Assembly: GCA_963210315.1 (NCBI GenBank)
Contig: OY723294.1
Location: 1,302,001 to 1,366,000 of the forward strand
Length of the DNA stretch: 64,000 nt
Direction of reading: 5' to 3'
Source of the DNA: Rhynchopus euleeides
Lineage: Eukaryota > Euglenozoa > Diplonemea > Diplonemida > Diplonemidae
Part shown: positions 29,101-41,045 of the stretch, piece by piece
Numbering within the stretch: the first letter of the stretch is position 1
Layout: each line of letters opens with the position of its first letter
Position numbers and translations under genes: made by a program
The notes under the pieces: generated by a model
Told to the model about the DNA's origin: nothing
The model's database searches: none
The model's input: only the letters and a program-made list of their open reading frames with translations

Positions 29101-32100
29101 ATGTCAGATGCAGGCAAATCGGGGGACAGCCAAAGCACCGGCGACAAACGCGTCAGCTGGGGCTGGATCGAGCAGGCCGGGGTGGACGCCACCATGAAGA
29201 TCCCAGAGCACCCCGCCGTGCCGCTGGAAGGCGCGACCCCGCTGCAGAAGGACGGCGGTGAGGGCGAGGGCGGGGAGCCCGAACCCGTCGAGTCGGCAGA
29301 GGTTGGGGCCGGAGGCGGCGAGCCGCGTGCCGGGGGGGACACCCCTCCCGACGCGGAGCCCGCATCCGGCCAGCAGTCAGAAGCAGGGCCTGCCTCGCAG
29401 GGCTCCGCCGGAACACCCATCCCACACACGCAGCGACAACCGCTGCCTACACCCTCCCCTGCGCCGCCAGAGCCGGAGCTGCCCCTGGGAGATGCCTCGG
29501 GCTGCCCGGCCTGCGCAACCTCCACACCCAGCCCCACCTGCACCCCTGCGGGGCCCGCCTTGCAGGCCGCTGCGCCGCAACCGCTTTCAGCCACGCAGGA
29601 GGGTGCGGAGGCAGCCCCGCTTCCGCCGGACGCCGCCCCGCTCCCCCCTCCTGCGCACAGCCAGCCGGGGAATGACGAGTGGATGAGGCCTGCAGGGGAT
29701 GGGGTGTGCACGCCACCACCGCCGCCTATCCTGCAGGGCGCGCCTGACCCCCTGCCGGTGCGCCGCACCGGGAGGAAGGGAGGGGGTGCGGCACGGAAGG
29801 CTGCGGGGGGAGGGTCGCAGGTGATGCAGCGGCACTACCTCGCGTATGACTCCGACACGGAGCGCAGCCTGCAGCGCACAGGCAACGAGAAGGTCACGAG
29901 CCCCGCCTGGTGCCTCCTGATCCCCCAGGGGGGGCGGGCCAGGCAGACGGTGGCTGTCGCGCGTGCCGCCTTCGCCCTGGTCATGCGGAGGGTGCGCGCT
30001 GAAACCGCAGCCCCTCCGCCAGGCCCCTCTGTCGCGCCTCGCACCATGAAGGAGAAGGCGGTGTGCCGCATCACCGCGCCGTCTGCAAAGGGGGAGCCAG
30101 GCTCTTTGGAGAGGTGCACCTCTGCGGTGCTCCTGACTGTCAACAGGGCGCCTGTGCCGTGCAACACGCAGATCCCGTTGAGCCATGGGGATGAGGTGGC
30201 GATCAGCACCCTCCACGGCGTGGTGTATACCTACACTGTGATGATGCAGCCTGAAAACCTCTCCCATGTGTTGGAGGCTGCGGGTGCCGCGGAGAAGCGG
30301 AAGCTGTTTGAGTCCCCGAGAGGTGCCGGCGGCGGTGATGACGGCTCGGGGGGGGAGCCCCCCCGGAAGCGTGCCGCCCTGCCGAAGCGTGGCGCGAAGG
30401 GGGGGGACGGGGGTGTCGGGCAGCAGAGGCCCCGCCCGCGGTACGCCCCGCCGCCCGACCTGCCCCCGCCGCCCCACGCCCCGCCGCAGCGCCGGGAGCA
30501 GGCGGCGCAGTGGCTGGGGGAGGTGCTGTCCTCCTCCTTCAGCCAGGCCGTGCGGTTCCTCGGGGAGCCGCCCCTGCCCTACGCACCGCCCCTCTTCCAC
30601 CCCCATGCCCGCCCAGGGTACGGCTTCGCCGCACCTCCTCCGGGGCACTACCCTATGCAGCCCGGACACCACCACCACCCCGACTACCCCACCTCCGCAC
30701 CCCCGTATGGGCCGGCCGATCCCACAGCAGGAGGGTCAGACCCCTATTCCCCTCCTCCGCCTGCAGGCTATGCATCTGCTGGCAGAGCGATGTACGGCTA
30801 TCACTCCGCCGTGGGGTATCCCCTTCACCCCGCTGTGGAGGAGCGGGTTGCCGATGCGGATCCGGCGAAGCAGCGTGGCGGAGGAGGCGCGCGGAGTTTG
30901 TGGCGTGACGCCGATTTTGACCTCGATGGGCACAGCCCCGCGGAGGGGGAAAGCGAGGGCGAGGGGGAGGGGAAGCCTGTTGCTGCGGTGAATCCGCCGG
31001 AGCCGGCAGCGAAGCCTGCGGAGGGGGTGGTGGCGCAGCAGGGTTCTGCCGTGGAGGCAGCTCCGACGGAAGGCTCCAGTGTCGCATCCGCCTCAGGAGT
31101 GGGCAGCGTGCCAGCTGTGTCAGGCCTAGCCGCAGAGGCGGCAGCCCGCGCGAAGTCCCTCCAGGAAGCTGTTGAGGAGGAGCTGCGCGCCTGGGCTGTC
31201 GCACCCTCCGACAACAGCGTGGATCTCGATGCGGCGGATTACCCCTACTATCTGGAGGCCTCGGAGAGGGTTCAGATCCACCACGCGCTCTACCTCAACA
31301 TAGCGGGGCAGAGCAATGTGCCCTTTCTGGAGAGGACCCCGCAGACGCTCTGCCTGAAGCTGCGGGGGGATACCACGCCCGCCTCAGGGGATGTCTACTG
31401 TGAGATGCTGCTGAAGGGCATGGCCCGCGCCCTGGGGGCGCATTTCCTCCCCTTCGACCCGACGGGGCTGCGGTCGGCATCCCCGACCCCGGGCCCCCTG
31501 GCGTCGCATGGGCTGATGCTCGCGCCTGCGTCGGTGCGGGGTGCAGGTCAGAAGAAGCTTTCCGATGGGCCTCCGTCCGCCTCTGCGTTGCGGCAGCCGT
31601 TCAGCTCGGCACAGCAGGAGTTTGAGGTGGGTGACAGGGTGATCTATGCAGGCCCGAAAGGGGGGTCGGGCCCGGCGGAGTGGGTTCCGTGTGAGGGCAA
31701 GGATCTGCTGACGAAGAAAACCGGGGAGGCCCCGTTGGTGGCTGCGGTGGACGAGAGGGGGAAGGTTGCCGTGACATTCCCGGACAATGCAGCGTCGACG
31801 CGGGTCGGGGTGTGCTTCGACAACCCGCAGCCCAGCGGGACGGACCTCGGTGGGATGTGCCCCCAGGGGCATGGGCTGTTTGTGGAGCAGAAGGAGTTGC
31901 GCCCCGAGACGCATGGCTCTGTCATGCAGGCGCTCTTCAGCTTGGCAAACTCACACCAGCCTCTGATAGTGTACATCCGCAGCAGTGCGTCGCAGCATCT
32001 GATGTCGGATGTGTCAGCCCAGCATGAGTTCAGGTATGTCCCGAGAGATGTGGGGGGCGGGGCACAGGGTGGAGGGAAGGCAGCATCCGAGATCACTCGG

Positions 32101-34198
32101 GTGGGGGCTGGGGTGGGGGTGGTGGCTATGTTCGAACTTTGCCACGGGCGGGGGTGTGGTGTGTTGGTGTGTACCCCCTGACACCCACCTCTTGATGCAG
32201 GACGCTGCTGGGGCAGATGACGGGGCGGTGCTGTTTTGTGCTGAGTTCAAACGCCTCAGGCCCCGCGGGGCCGCCCCCCGCGGCAGGGAAGAAGGCCGAC
32301 AACTTCGCAGGCGCGGTGCGCAAGGCACGCCGTGCTGTGGAGAAGGTGGCGGAGATGATCGGCACGGCGCGCGTGGTTGACGCGGCTGCGAAGCAGGTGC
32401 AGGGGGGCGGGTCGCTGTTCCCCAGCAGGATCAGCGTGCAGACCATGCCTGCACAGAAGGTGGGTGCGATGATGCGCGAGCACGTGCTGTCCGCATGGGA
32501 CAACCGCCTTGTTTCCGACAAGATATTCCTCCGTTGCACTGAGAACGTCCTGCTGCTGCAGGACGTCATGACGTGCAACATGCTGTACTGCCCAGAGCTT
32601 GCACAGATGTGCCACACAGTCAAGCTCAAGCGCCTCGAAGACTACGACCTGTCGAGTATGCCTAACGCAGGTGGGTGTGGGTTTGTTAATGCCTCAGAGG
32701 GGCGGTGTCCTGTGTGCGTGCCTCTCCCTTCCCAACACCACGCCACCCCGCACCACCCCCCTGCAGAGCTGGATGGGCTGGGCCCGGCAGCGAAGATGGC
32801 GTCGTTCACCCCGGATGACGCCCACAACATCGTGTGCTGGTCAGCCGCGTACCACCTCGAGCACGCGGTTGCCACCAAGCTGGCCCCTTCGTCCATCGCA
32901 CCCGACCAGCGGTGGCCTGTGGTGGGAGGGCCGGGCGACCTGGCGTCTTGCTTGGTATGCACCGACCGATGGAACGACGATGTCCTGCATTGCAGCTCTT
33001 CTTCGTTAGGGGCACACATCCTCCGCCCACCACACCACACCACCCCCTCACTTCACAGCAACTCAGCATTGATGACCTGCGGTACGGCGTGTCTCTCTAC
33101 GGGAAGGCTGACAAAAACCAGACCGACTCCAACGACGATGGGAAGGCGAAGCCGCCGAAGAGCAAATCCGAGGGCGGTGGGATGGCTATCGACAGCGAGT
33201 CGGGCAACGAATACGAAGAGCGCCTGATGAGCGACGTGATGCCCGCCGGGAGCATCAACGTCTCCTTCGACGACATCGGCGCACTGAAGGACGTCAAAGA
33301 GCTGGTGCAGGATGTCGTGCTGCAGCCGCTGCTCCGCCCGGGGCTCTACTCCAGGTCGCGCCTGACGCTGCCCTCGAAAGGCCTCCTGCTCTTCGGCCCC
33401 CCCGGCACCGGCAAGACCATGATGGCAAAGGCGATCGCCACCTCGGTGAAGGCAGCCTTCCTCAACATCTCCGCCTCCAGCATCACGTCCAAGTGGTACG
33501 GCGAGGGGGAGAAGCACGTCAGCGCGATGTTCTCCCTTGCAGCGAAGCTGTCGCCCTGCATCATCTTCATCGATGAGATCGACAGCCTTCTCGGGAAGCG
33601 CGGGAGGAAGAATGAGCACGAGAGCTCCAGGAGGATTAAAAACGAGATCATGTCTGCGTGGGATGGGATGCGCTCCCACCAGCAGGTCATGGTGGTGGGC
33701 GCCACCAACCGCCCCCAGGACCTCGACGAGGCGGTGCTGAGGAGGCTGACGCGCCGCCTGCTTGTCGACCTCCCCGACAAGGCGTGCCGTGTGGAGATCC
33801 TCAGGGTCCTCCTGAAGAATGAGACCCTTGCAGAGGACGTGTCGCTTGATGATATTGCGAACAAAGCGACGGGTTTCTCCGGGTCTGACCTCAAGACCCT
33901 GTGCTCTGCTGCTGCCATGCGCCCCCTAAAGCGCTTCCTCGCTGAGAATCCGACGCCCTGCGGCAGCAAGGATGACGATATGTTCGTCGAGCGTGAGCGT
34001 CGACTCCTCCAAGAGAAGCTCGACGCAGAGGCGACCATCTCCCCCGTCAGCCAGGCAGACTTCGACGCAGCCCTCCGTGTTGTCACTGCTTCGGTTGATG
34101 AAAGCGAAGCTTCTATGGATGAGCTCCGGAAATGGAACGATACGTACGGCGAGCAGGGGTCGCGGAACAAAGGCACGCATCTCTCCTATTATATATGA
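29101..34198 (+). CDS. FHA-AAA ATPase (plant/algal Msp1/ATAD1-related type), four exons
   Basis: The exons are 29101-32033, 32201-32670, 32767-32954 and 33059-34198, joining in phase to 1576 residues. The introns (167, 96 and 104 bp) start GTATGT, GTGGGT and GTATGC and all end CAG. Residues about 262-383 fit an FHA-like domain (start PAWCLLIPQG, later LSHGDEVAIS). Residues 727-790 and 841-960 (FEVGDRVIYAGP, then VGVCFDN, DLGGMCPQGHGLF) match the conserved middle of plant FHA-AAA proteins such as At4g02480. The C-terminal AAA module has Walker A GPPGTGKT (1310-1317), Walker B IIFIDE (1365-1370), GATNRP and RRLTRR. Relatives in the Msp1 clade extract mislocalised membrane proteins; the role of the FHA-containing type is poorly known. 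The Pro/Gly-rich N-terminal 250 residues and the insert at about 430-680 are lineage-specific. Palindromic elements flank the gene on both sides. Confidence 0.92.
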
Positions 34199-34413
34199 GG
34201 TGTCTCAAAGGCGCTGTGTGTGTGTGTGGTGGGGAGGGGGGGGGGTGGGAAGGTTTTCGCCGTCTCAAAAGAAATTACCCCGGTGGTCAGTAGGGTTGTG
34301 TCAGTCGGTGATGACACAGCCCGATCCGGTCCGGGCGATGTGGCAAAACCGGAAAAAGAAAGTTGCACTGCGTGCTCGGTGGTGGGGGTGGGGGGGGGGG
34401 TTATGCACGTCTC
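34199..34413. other. Short G-rich 3' flank of the AAA ATPase gene
   Basis: The 215 bp between the stop codon and palindromic copy 2 contain two long G runs (34232-34245 and 34384-34400). No gene is present. Confidence 0.5.
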
Positions 34414-35106
34414 ACACGGTGGGATCTTGTAAATTTTACATGTATAACTACAAGTATAATACATGTATTATACATGTATAATACTTGCATGTCAACTATT
34501 ATACATGTATAATACATGTATATGCCTGAAATATACATGTAAAATACATGTATATCAAGTAAAAATACAAGTATAATACTTGCATGTCAACTATTATACT
34601 TGTATTTTTACTTGATATACATGTATTTTACATGTATATTTCAGGCATTTACATGTATTTTACATGTATAATACTTGTCATGCAAGTATTATACATGTAA
34701 AATACTTGCATGACAAGTAAAATACTTGCATGCAAGTAAAATACATGTATTTTACTTGCATGCAAGTATTTTACTTGTCATGCAAGTATTATACATGTAT
34801 TTTACTTGTCATGCAAGTATTTTACATGTATAATACTTGCATGACAAGTATTATACATGTAAAATACATGTAAATGCCTGAAATATACATGTAAAATACA
34901 TGTATATCAAGTAAAAATACATGTATAATAGTTGACATGCAAGTATTATACTTGTATTTTTACTTGATATACATGTATTTTACATGTATATTTCAGGCAT
35001 ATACATGTATTATACATGTATAATAGTTGACATGCAAGTATTATACATGTATAATACATGTATATACTTGTAGTTATACATGTAAAATTTACAAGATCCC
35101 ACCGTG
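34414..35106. mobile_element. Palindromic (foldback) element with CAC..GTG ends, copy 2
   Basis: This 693-bp copy has the same ends (CACGGTGGGATC..GATCCCACCGTG) and the same internal word order as copy 1, and is flanked by CA on both sides. It lies 215 bp after the AAA ATPase stop codon. It differs from copy 1 by many single-base changes between ACATGT and ACTTGT words and by small indels, and is closer to the reconstructed copy 3. Confidence 0.88.
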
Positions 35107-35865
35107 CACCTGTGCCCGCCCCACCTATCCCTCGCCGCTCGATTTACAGCAATACTAAAAAGAGGGGGGGGGGCGCGATTTTCTAACCGATTTTTGAAAC
35201 GGTTTTTCGGCCGTAGATATGCCGCTCTGCCATGTCCGTGTGTTATCTGGTGTGGCCATCCCTTGCCCAAACCTTTCCTTTTTTTCCCCTTTTTTGTCAC
35301 CACCGCCACCGCCGCGCCCTCTCCCCCACCCTGGATAAAATATAGAAACTATTCAAACCTGAGTGTGCATCTCCAGACAGACAACCAGGGTGGGACGGAC
35401 GGGTTTGCAGGTCGCCCGCACCCAACAGAAGAGGCGCGACTTCTACACGCCTTTGTTTTGCACAAGGTTGGCACAGAGGCAAACAGAAAAAAGACCACCC
35501 ATCCCCACCAGGGGTTCCTGACCCCCTTCCCCACCGCTATCCCACCCCTGCCTGTGAGACGGGTGGTTCAGCTCTCTACCTTACCCACCCGATGGTTTAC
35601 TATTCTGTACTTCACTCCCAGCCCACCCCATCCCGTTCCCCTCCCTGATTGACCTCAGGTGGACAACGTAGGAAGTGCCAGATGATTTGCCAGAAACGGA
35701 TGGTCTGTGCGTTTAGGGAGTGTGTTGGTTGGTGCGGGCGGAAATTCAGCGGAAACCCAGCAGGGCCACCGATAGGGTGGGGCGCTTGCTTTTGAGGGAA
35801 TATGGGAGAGAGAGAGAGAGAGGGGTGCGAGTATTTTCGTTTCGGGGATATTCACACTATAAGCA

Positions 35866-35911
<46 letters not shown>

Positions 35912-36617
35912 GGGACGTCACTGCCTGGTTGTCTTGATGTCAGGGGATTGGTCGTCGGCACCCAACAAAAGGGAAAAAGCTTATCGTGTGTGGGTGGGTG
36001 CTTGTTTTGGGGTACGGTGCAAAGCAATGTAACAATGTCCTTTTTTTTTGTCGAAAAGGCAAAAAAATGGTCACAAAGACAGCCCCCCCCCTGCACTCCT
36101 CGTGGCGGCCTCCCGCCCAGTGTAGGGAGACATCCCAGGCGCGCCCCAGATCCAGACAAAATAAATATGCTGCAGCCATCCACTCTAGCTCTCCCCCGCG
36201 AAGTTGCTTTCTGTTATGATCTGAAAAATACATTAGGTGCCTTGGTACAATCCGCGGGTTTCAATGAACTGGGATCGTCGTGGGTTGATTGGCGGGCTGA
36301 CCGCCTGCTGAACTGCAGGGATCGAGCCTTGCTGTGGGGGGCAATGCAGTTCCCCTGGTGCAGCACATCCTGCCGTGGGTGGAGGCCTCTGTGCACGACA
36401 GCAATACCCTGAAGGCTGTCCCGCCTCTCTCACCCCTCCCATTGTCTTCCTCGTGGCATAGTGACCGCAGTGGTAGTCTGCTTTAATTTTGGCGCACAAA
36501 CAACAGCCTGATCTTGTTGTCATGCACTACGCCGTGTTCCGAGGAGACACCACAACCACAACCACACACCAGGCATACCACACCCGCACACCCAAAACCG
36601 CAACCCAGTCGAGAAGA
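35107..36617. other. Intergenic with GA microsatellite
   Basis: No convincing gene. A (GA)n tract of about 40 bases lies at 35869-35908 and a shorter one at about 35805-35821. Overlapping open frames cross the tract on both strands and are taken as non-coding. The last part before the next gene contains HindIII-free mixed sequence with CAACAG as a possible acceptor near 36507. Confidence 0.5.
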
Positions 36618-37592
36618 ATGGCCATGATGCGTCTTGCCCTCCTGGCGGCGGCTGCCTCGACGGCGTCTGGAGCCACCGCCTGCTGCATGGCGTTCCCCTC
36701 GTGCCCCAGCGGGTACGAGCAGGTGTCGCTGTACAAGTGCTCGCTGCTGGACTTCTTCTCCCGGACGTGCACGACGGAGACGCTGTGCTGCTCCACCATC
36801 GTGTGCAAGAAGAAGGCCAAGGAGACGTGCAGGTCAAACGACGACTGCGACGCAGGGTTCGCGTGCCGCTTCGACCAGGAGCAGGACCCCGTGTCGGGCA
36901 ACGTGAAGTGCCTGGACACGAGGTCGTGCGTGCCGCGTGTGAACGAGGGGGAGCGCTGCAACGGGTTCACCCTGCCGTGCATGACGCAGACGTGCCAGGA
37001 GGGTCTGCAGTGCGAGTGCGTGGAGGCGACGTGCGACGTTCCCGGGTACTGCAGGAAGCCGAAGAACACGCCTGCGCCTGCGAGCAACGCGTGCGGGAAG
37101 GATCTGCCCGAGTGCGCCGCTGGCTTCGCGTGCCGTTTCGACCAGGAGGTGGTGAACGGGAACCTGAAGTGTCTGAACACGATGTCGTGCGTGCCGCGTG
37201 TGGGCGAGGGCATGCGCTGCAACGGGTTCGTCCTGCCGTGCACGACGCAGAAGTGCGAGGAGGGTCTGCAGTGCGAGTGCGTGGAGGCGACGTGCGACAT
37301 CCCCGGGTACTGCAGGAAGCCGAAGACCAACGCGCCTGCGCCTGCGAGCAACGCGTGCGGGAAGGATCTGCCCGAGTGCGCCACTGGTCTCGCGTGCCGT
37401 TTCGACCAGGAGGTGGTGAACGGGAACGTGAAGTGCCTGAACACGATGTCGTGCGTGCCGCGTGTGGGTGAGGGCGAGGGCTGCAACGGCTTCACCCTGC
37501 CGTGCATGACGCGGACGTGCCTCGAGGGCCTGACGTGCAAGTGCGTGGAGGCGACGTGCGACGCCCCCGGGGTGTGCACGAAGACGCTCTGA
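36618..37592 (+). CDS. Secreted protein with three tandem Cys-rich modules
   Basis: This is a 324-residue protein. The signal peptide is MAMMRLALLAAAASTASGAT. It is followed by an N-terminal Cys block (CCMAFPSC, later CCSTIVCKKK). Three modules of about 80 residues follow, each reading DDCDAGFACRFDQE or PECAAGFACRFDQE, then a CVPRV..GERCNGF segment, then a TC..GLQCECVEATCD segment and PGYCRKPK, separated by APASNACGKDL linkers. Modules 2 and 3 are nearly identical, so the last duplication is recent. The Cys spacing resembles small extracellular disulfide-rich modules (Dickkopf or EGF-like in appearance), but I do not recognise a named family. There is no membrane segment, so the protein is probably secreted or wall-bound. 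The start was chosen for the signal peptide; the frame is open 43 codons upstream. Confidence 0.85.
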   Translation: MAMMRLALLAAAASTASGATACCMAFPSCPSGYEQVSLYKCSLLDFFSRTCTTETLCCSTIVCKKKAKETCRSNDDCDAGFACRFDQEQDPVSGNVKCLDTRSCVPRVNEGERCNGFTLPCMTQTCQEGLQCECVEATCDVPGYCRKPKNTPAPASNACGKDLPECAAGFACRFDQEVVNGNLKCLNTMSCVPRVGEGMRCNGFVLPCTTQKCEEGLQCECVEATCDIPGYCRKPKTNAPAPASNACGKDLPECATGLACRFDQEVVNGNVKCLNTMSCVPRVGEGEGCNGFTLPCMTRTCLEGLTCKCVEATCDAPGVCTKTL

Positions 37593-38562
37593 GGGCGCCC
37601 GCCAGCGGGCTAGCGTTTTCTGCTGGCCTCTGACCTTTTCTATGTTCTGCCCCCATCCCAACCAAACCACATGACCCCTTTGCATCATCCCTTTATCCTT
37701 TCATCCCCCTTTTGGTGTAGGTGCCCACACACAACAGGTGCTGCGCCTCCGAACGGCAGAAGCGGGACGCCACGGTACGGCCATACAGGCCGCATCGGCG
37801 TCACCGCACCGCCCCCGCCTCGGGTATCGGCGGCAGCAGATGATTTCCCTGTTTGTTGTGTGTGTGCGTACGCCTCCTTTCCGTGCGGCTCTATGTTGCG
37901 CGCTTTGTTGCCGACATAGCAATGCATGGTTGCATAGTAATGCCATGTTTGTTGTTCACTTTCTGCAGCTACCAGATTTCAGCTTCCATCTGATCTCTCT
38001 TCTGATCTCTGTGCTCCGTCGCGGGGTGGGGTGGGGCGCGTATGTGCTTGCAAGGCGCAGCGTCCCCCCCCCTCTTTGTCTTTTTTTGTGATTGTGTGTG
38101 TGGTGTTGTTGTTGTTGTGGGTGGCTGGCATCCCGCGCCGCCGCTCATCATACCATAGTGCTGCATTGCATTGCATTGCGTAGCGGCGCACAGCCCCACG
38201 CACACACGGCGGGGCGAAGTCAACCCATGATGGGACCTGGCAGCGTTCCAGTCCTCATCGACTGGAACAGCTGAGAGGGCGACAACGTGCCCTTTAGACC
38301 GGAAGCGACTTTGCAGAACCACGATGTGCCCGCCTCCGGCCACCCTTCACCCTCCCCTTGCATCCCTGTCACTTTTCGCTTTCTCACCACCTCACTAATG
38401 CCGCTGTCCATTCTTAGCACCCACCCCATTCTCCGGCCCTCATCCGACCCAGTTCTCTGGCAGTGCGCACAGCCCATACACATATACACGTACCGTGGCC
38501 GTGATTTGCGGGTCACAGGGGGGTTTATCTGTTTTCACAGTCATCTCGGACACTGTGCTGCG
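37593..38562. other. Intergenic with a bulged hairpin
   Basis: No gene is supported. 38241-38273 forms CAGC-GTTCCAGTC / GACTGGAAC-(A)-GCTG, a 13-bp stem with one bulged base and a 6-nt loop. A repeated CATTG pattern occurs at 38160-38180. The region ends in TTTTCACAG (38532-38540), which could be a splice acceptor for the 5' end of the leucine-pathway gene. Confidence 0.55.
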
Positions 38563-40492
38563 ATGATGCGCCGGGCATTGTGTGTGTCGAGGCGTGCGTT
38601 TGCAACCGCTGCGGATGGGGCGCAGCTGATCATCTTCGACACGACGCTGCGCGACGGGGAGCAGAGCCCTGGGTGCACGCTCAACACGAAGGAGAAGATC
38701 GTGGTGGCACGCCAGCTGAGCAGGCTCGGTGTGGATGTCTGCGAGGCGGGGTTCCCCATCGCTAGCGACGGAGACTTCGAGGCTGTGGCGAGCATCGCCG
38801 AGCAGGTGGGCCCCCTGACGGAGGGTCGTGTCGATAGCGTGCCTATGACGATCTGCGGGCTGAGCCGTGCGACGCAGAAGGACATCGGGCGCTGCTTCGA
38901 TGCGATAAAGTACGCCCCGAAGCACCGCATCCACACCTTCCTGGCGACGTCGGATATCCACCTGAAGCACAAGCTGCAGATCGACCGTGATGAGTGTGTG
39001 AAGCGTGCTGTGGCGGCAGTGTCATACGCTGCATCTCTCACACCCGACGTGGAGTTCAGCCCGGAGGATGCCGGCCGGTCAGACCCCGAGTTCCTCTGCC
39101 GCGTGCTGTCGGCGGTGATCGAGGCGGGTGCGACAACCCTCAACATCCCCGACACCGTCGGGTACAACACCCCCGACATGTACGGAGGGCTCATCAAGTA
39201 CCTTGTGGAAAACACCAAGGGTGCTGACAAGGTCGTCTTCTCCACCCACTGCCACAACGACCTGGGGCTTGCGACGGCGAACACGCTGGCTGGTGTGCTG
39301 AACGGGGCTCGCCAGGTGGAGGTGACCATCAACGGCATCGGGGAGCGCGCGGGGAACACCTCTCTGGAGGAGGTATGTCTGGGTGGGTTTGTGCGGGGGG
39401 CCCTGATGCGTAGGCCAGGGAGGGCGCAGGGCAAAGGCACTTCCGCACACAAAAACAACACCCACCCACCCACCCACCCACCCACCCACCCACCCCGCAC
39501 CCTGCAGATCACGATGATTGCCGACACGCACAAGAACCTGAACCTGCGCACGAACATCGTGCACGACCAGATCTTCCGTAGCTCGCAGATGGTCAGCGGC
39601 TTCACCGGGATGGCTGTGCAGGTATGCATCTGCGTTTGGCTGCAGCAGTGTAGCTGTCAAACAGATGGGCCACCCCCGCCTGTCGGTTCCACCCCCCAAC
39701 ACCTCGCACCCCCCTTGCGGCCTCTCACCCCCTCACCCTGTTGCCATTGCCTCTCTCACACAGGCCAACAAGGCGGTGGTCGGAGCGAACGCTTTCGCGC
39801 ACGAGTCTGGCATCCACCAGGACGGGATGCTGAAGAACCGCGAGACTTACGAGATCATGACACCGACGCGCGTGGGTGTGCAGAACACCAGCCTTGTGTT
39901 GGGGAAGCACTCTGGGCGGAACGCCTTCTTCAGCCGTCTGGACGACTTGGGGTACACTGACTTCTCCGACTCCAAGCGTGTTGAGCTCTTCGCGAGGTTC
40001 AAGTCGCTGGCTGACAAGAAGAAGGTCGTGACGGAGAACGACCTGCACGCCTTGGTGCAGGAGGAGGAGATGCAGGGCACACAGGAGGAGCTCTACCAGC
40101 TGCGCGACTTCACCCTCAGCACCGGGCGTGTCAACACCGCGACTGTGGAGCTGGCCAACCTGCAGACGGGTGAGATCCTCTCCGATGCTGCCACAGGCAA
40201 CGGCCCTGTCGATGCCTGTGCGAATGCCATCAACCGTATTGTCGCTTGCGAGAACCTCAGCCTGTGCCACTTCGAGATGAAGTCGTTCGTCACGGAGGGG
40301 AGCGACACCGACTCCATTGGTGAGTGCATCCTGCGTCTGAAGGACGCCGATGGCCGCCTTGTGATGGGTCGTGGTCTGGATGTCAACGTTGTGAAGTCCA
40401 CCCTGCTGGCATACATCAACGCGATCAACAAGTACACCACGCAGAAGGCCCCCACCGACAAGGAGATGCAGCTGAAGGAGGCGACTCCGTAG
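38563..40492 (+). CDS. 2-isopropylmalate synthase, three exons
   Basis: The exons are 38563-39372, 39508-39621 and 39764-40492, all joined at codon boundaries, giving 550 residues. The enzyme condenses acetyl-CoA with 2-oxoisovalerate, the first committed step of leucine synthesis. Visible signatures are [14 protein letters not shown] (25-38), [11 protein letters not shown] (194-204), the metal-binding HCHND (229-233) and [14 protein letters not shown] (257-270). The C-terminal part (from about residue 425) fits the LeuA allosteric dimer domain, so feedback by leucine is likely. The first 18 residues ([18 protein letters not shown]) look like a mitochondrial or plastid presequence. The introns (135 and 142 bp) start GTATG and end CAG; intron 1 contains a run of CACC repeats. 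Homocitrate or citramalate synthase are alternatives, but the length and domain order favour isopropylmalate synthase. Confidence 0.93.
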
Positions 40493-40659
40493 AGCTGCAT
40501 GTGTGGTCTACGCGATCAGCGGTGGTTGTGTTATTGAAGGCAAATCCAACCCGGTGTTCGAATGTCGAATGATTTGCGGGCTCCATTTTGAGGCAGCCTA
40601 TCTCAGTTCAGTTCTATTTTTAAACAAAACGCCCGAACAATAAGCGCAAAAAACCCCTC

Positions 40660-41045
40660 AGTTGCCTCCAGGTCCTGGGCACGACCTTAAACTACCTAAG
40701 ACCTAGGGAAGTCGTAAAACTCAACCCCACACCCCGAGGGCTCCCCCAGGCTGGTCCGCCTGGGCAACGGGGTCCCAGTGCATAGCACGGAGCACTGGGA
40801 CAAAAGAGGGTCCGCCTTTTTCCGTCAACTCTGACATGGGGAGGGACAGCTGGAGCCACTGGCGGGGTGCTGTGTTGACTTCAGGGGGCTCCCAACGTGC
40901 TTCGGCACACCGGGTTCTTGGCCTGCGGCGGCATGGTAGTCGGTCAGAGAGGCCAGCGCTTGGTCGGGGACTACTCAGAGAGGGCGTGTGCGGACTTCAG
41001 GGGGCTCCCAACGTGCATCTGCACACCGGGTTCTTGGCCTGCGGA
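40660..41045 (+). repeat. Hairpin-rich region with a 116-bp-period direct repeat
   Basis: A 52-bp unit occurs at 40877-40928 and 40993-41044 and is identical except for two bases. Both changes fall in the 4-nt loop (TTCG or ATCT) of a GTGC/GCAC stem. Upstream are two perfect hairpins: CCCAGGC/GCCTGGG (40745-40764) and GTCCCAGTGC/GCACTGGGAC (40772-40801, 10-bp stem). The clustering of stems suggests a structured RNA or the 5' region of a retroelement. No reverse transcriptase follows. Confidence 0.55.
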
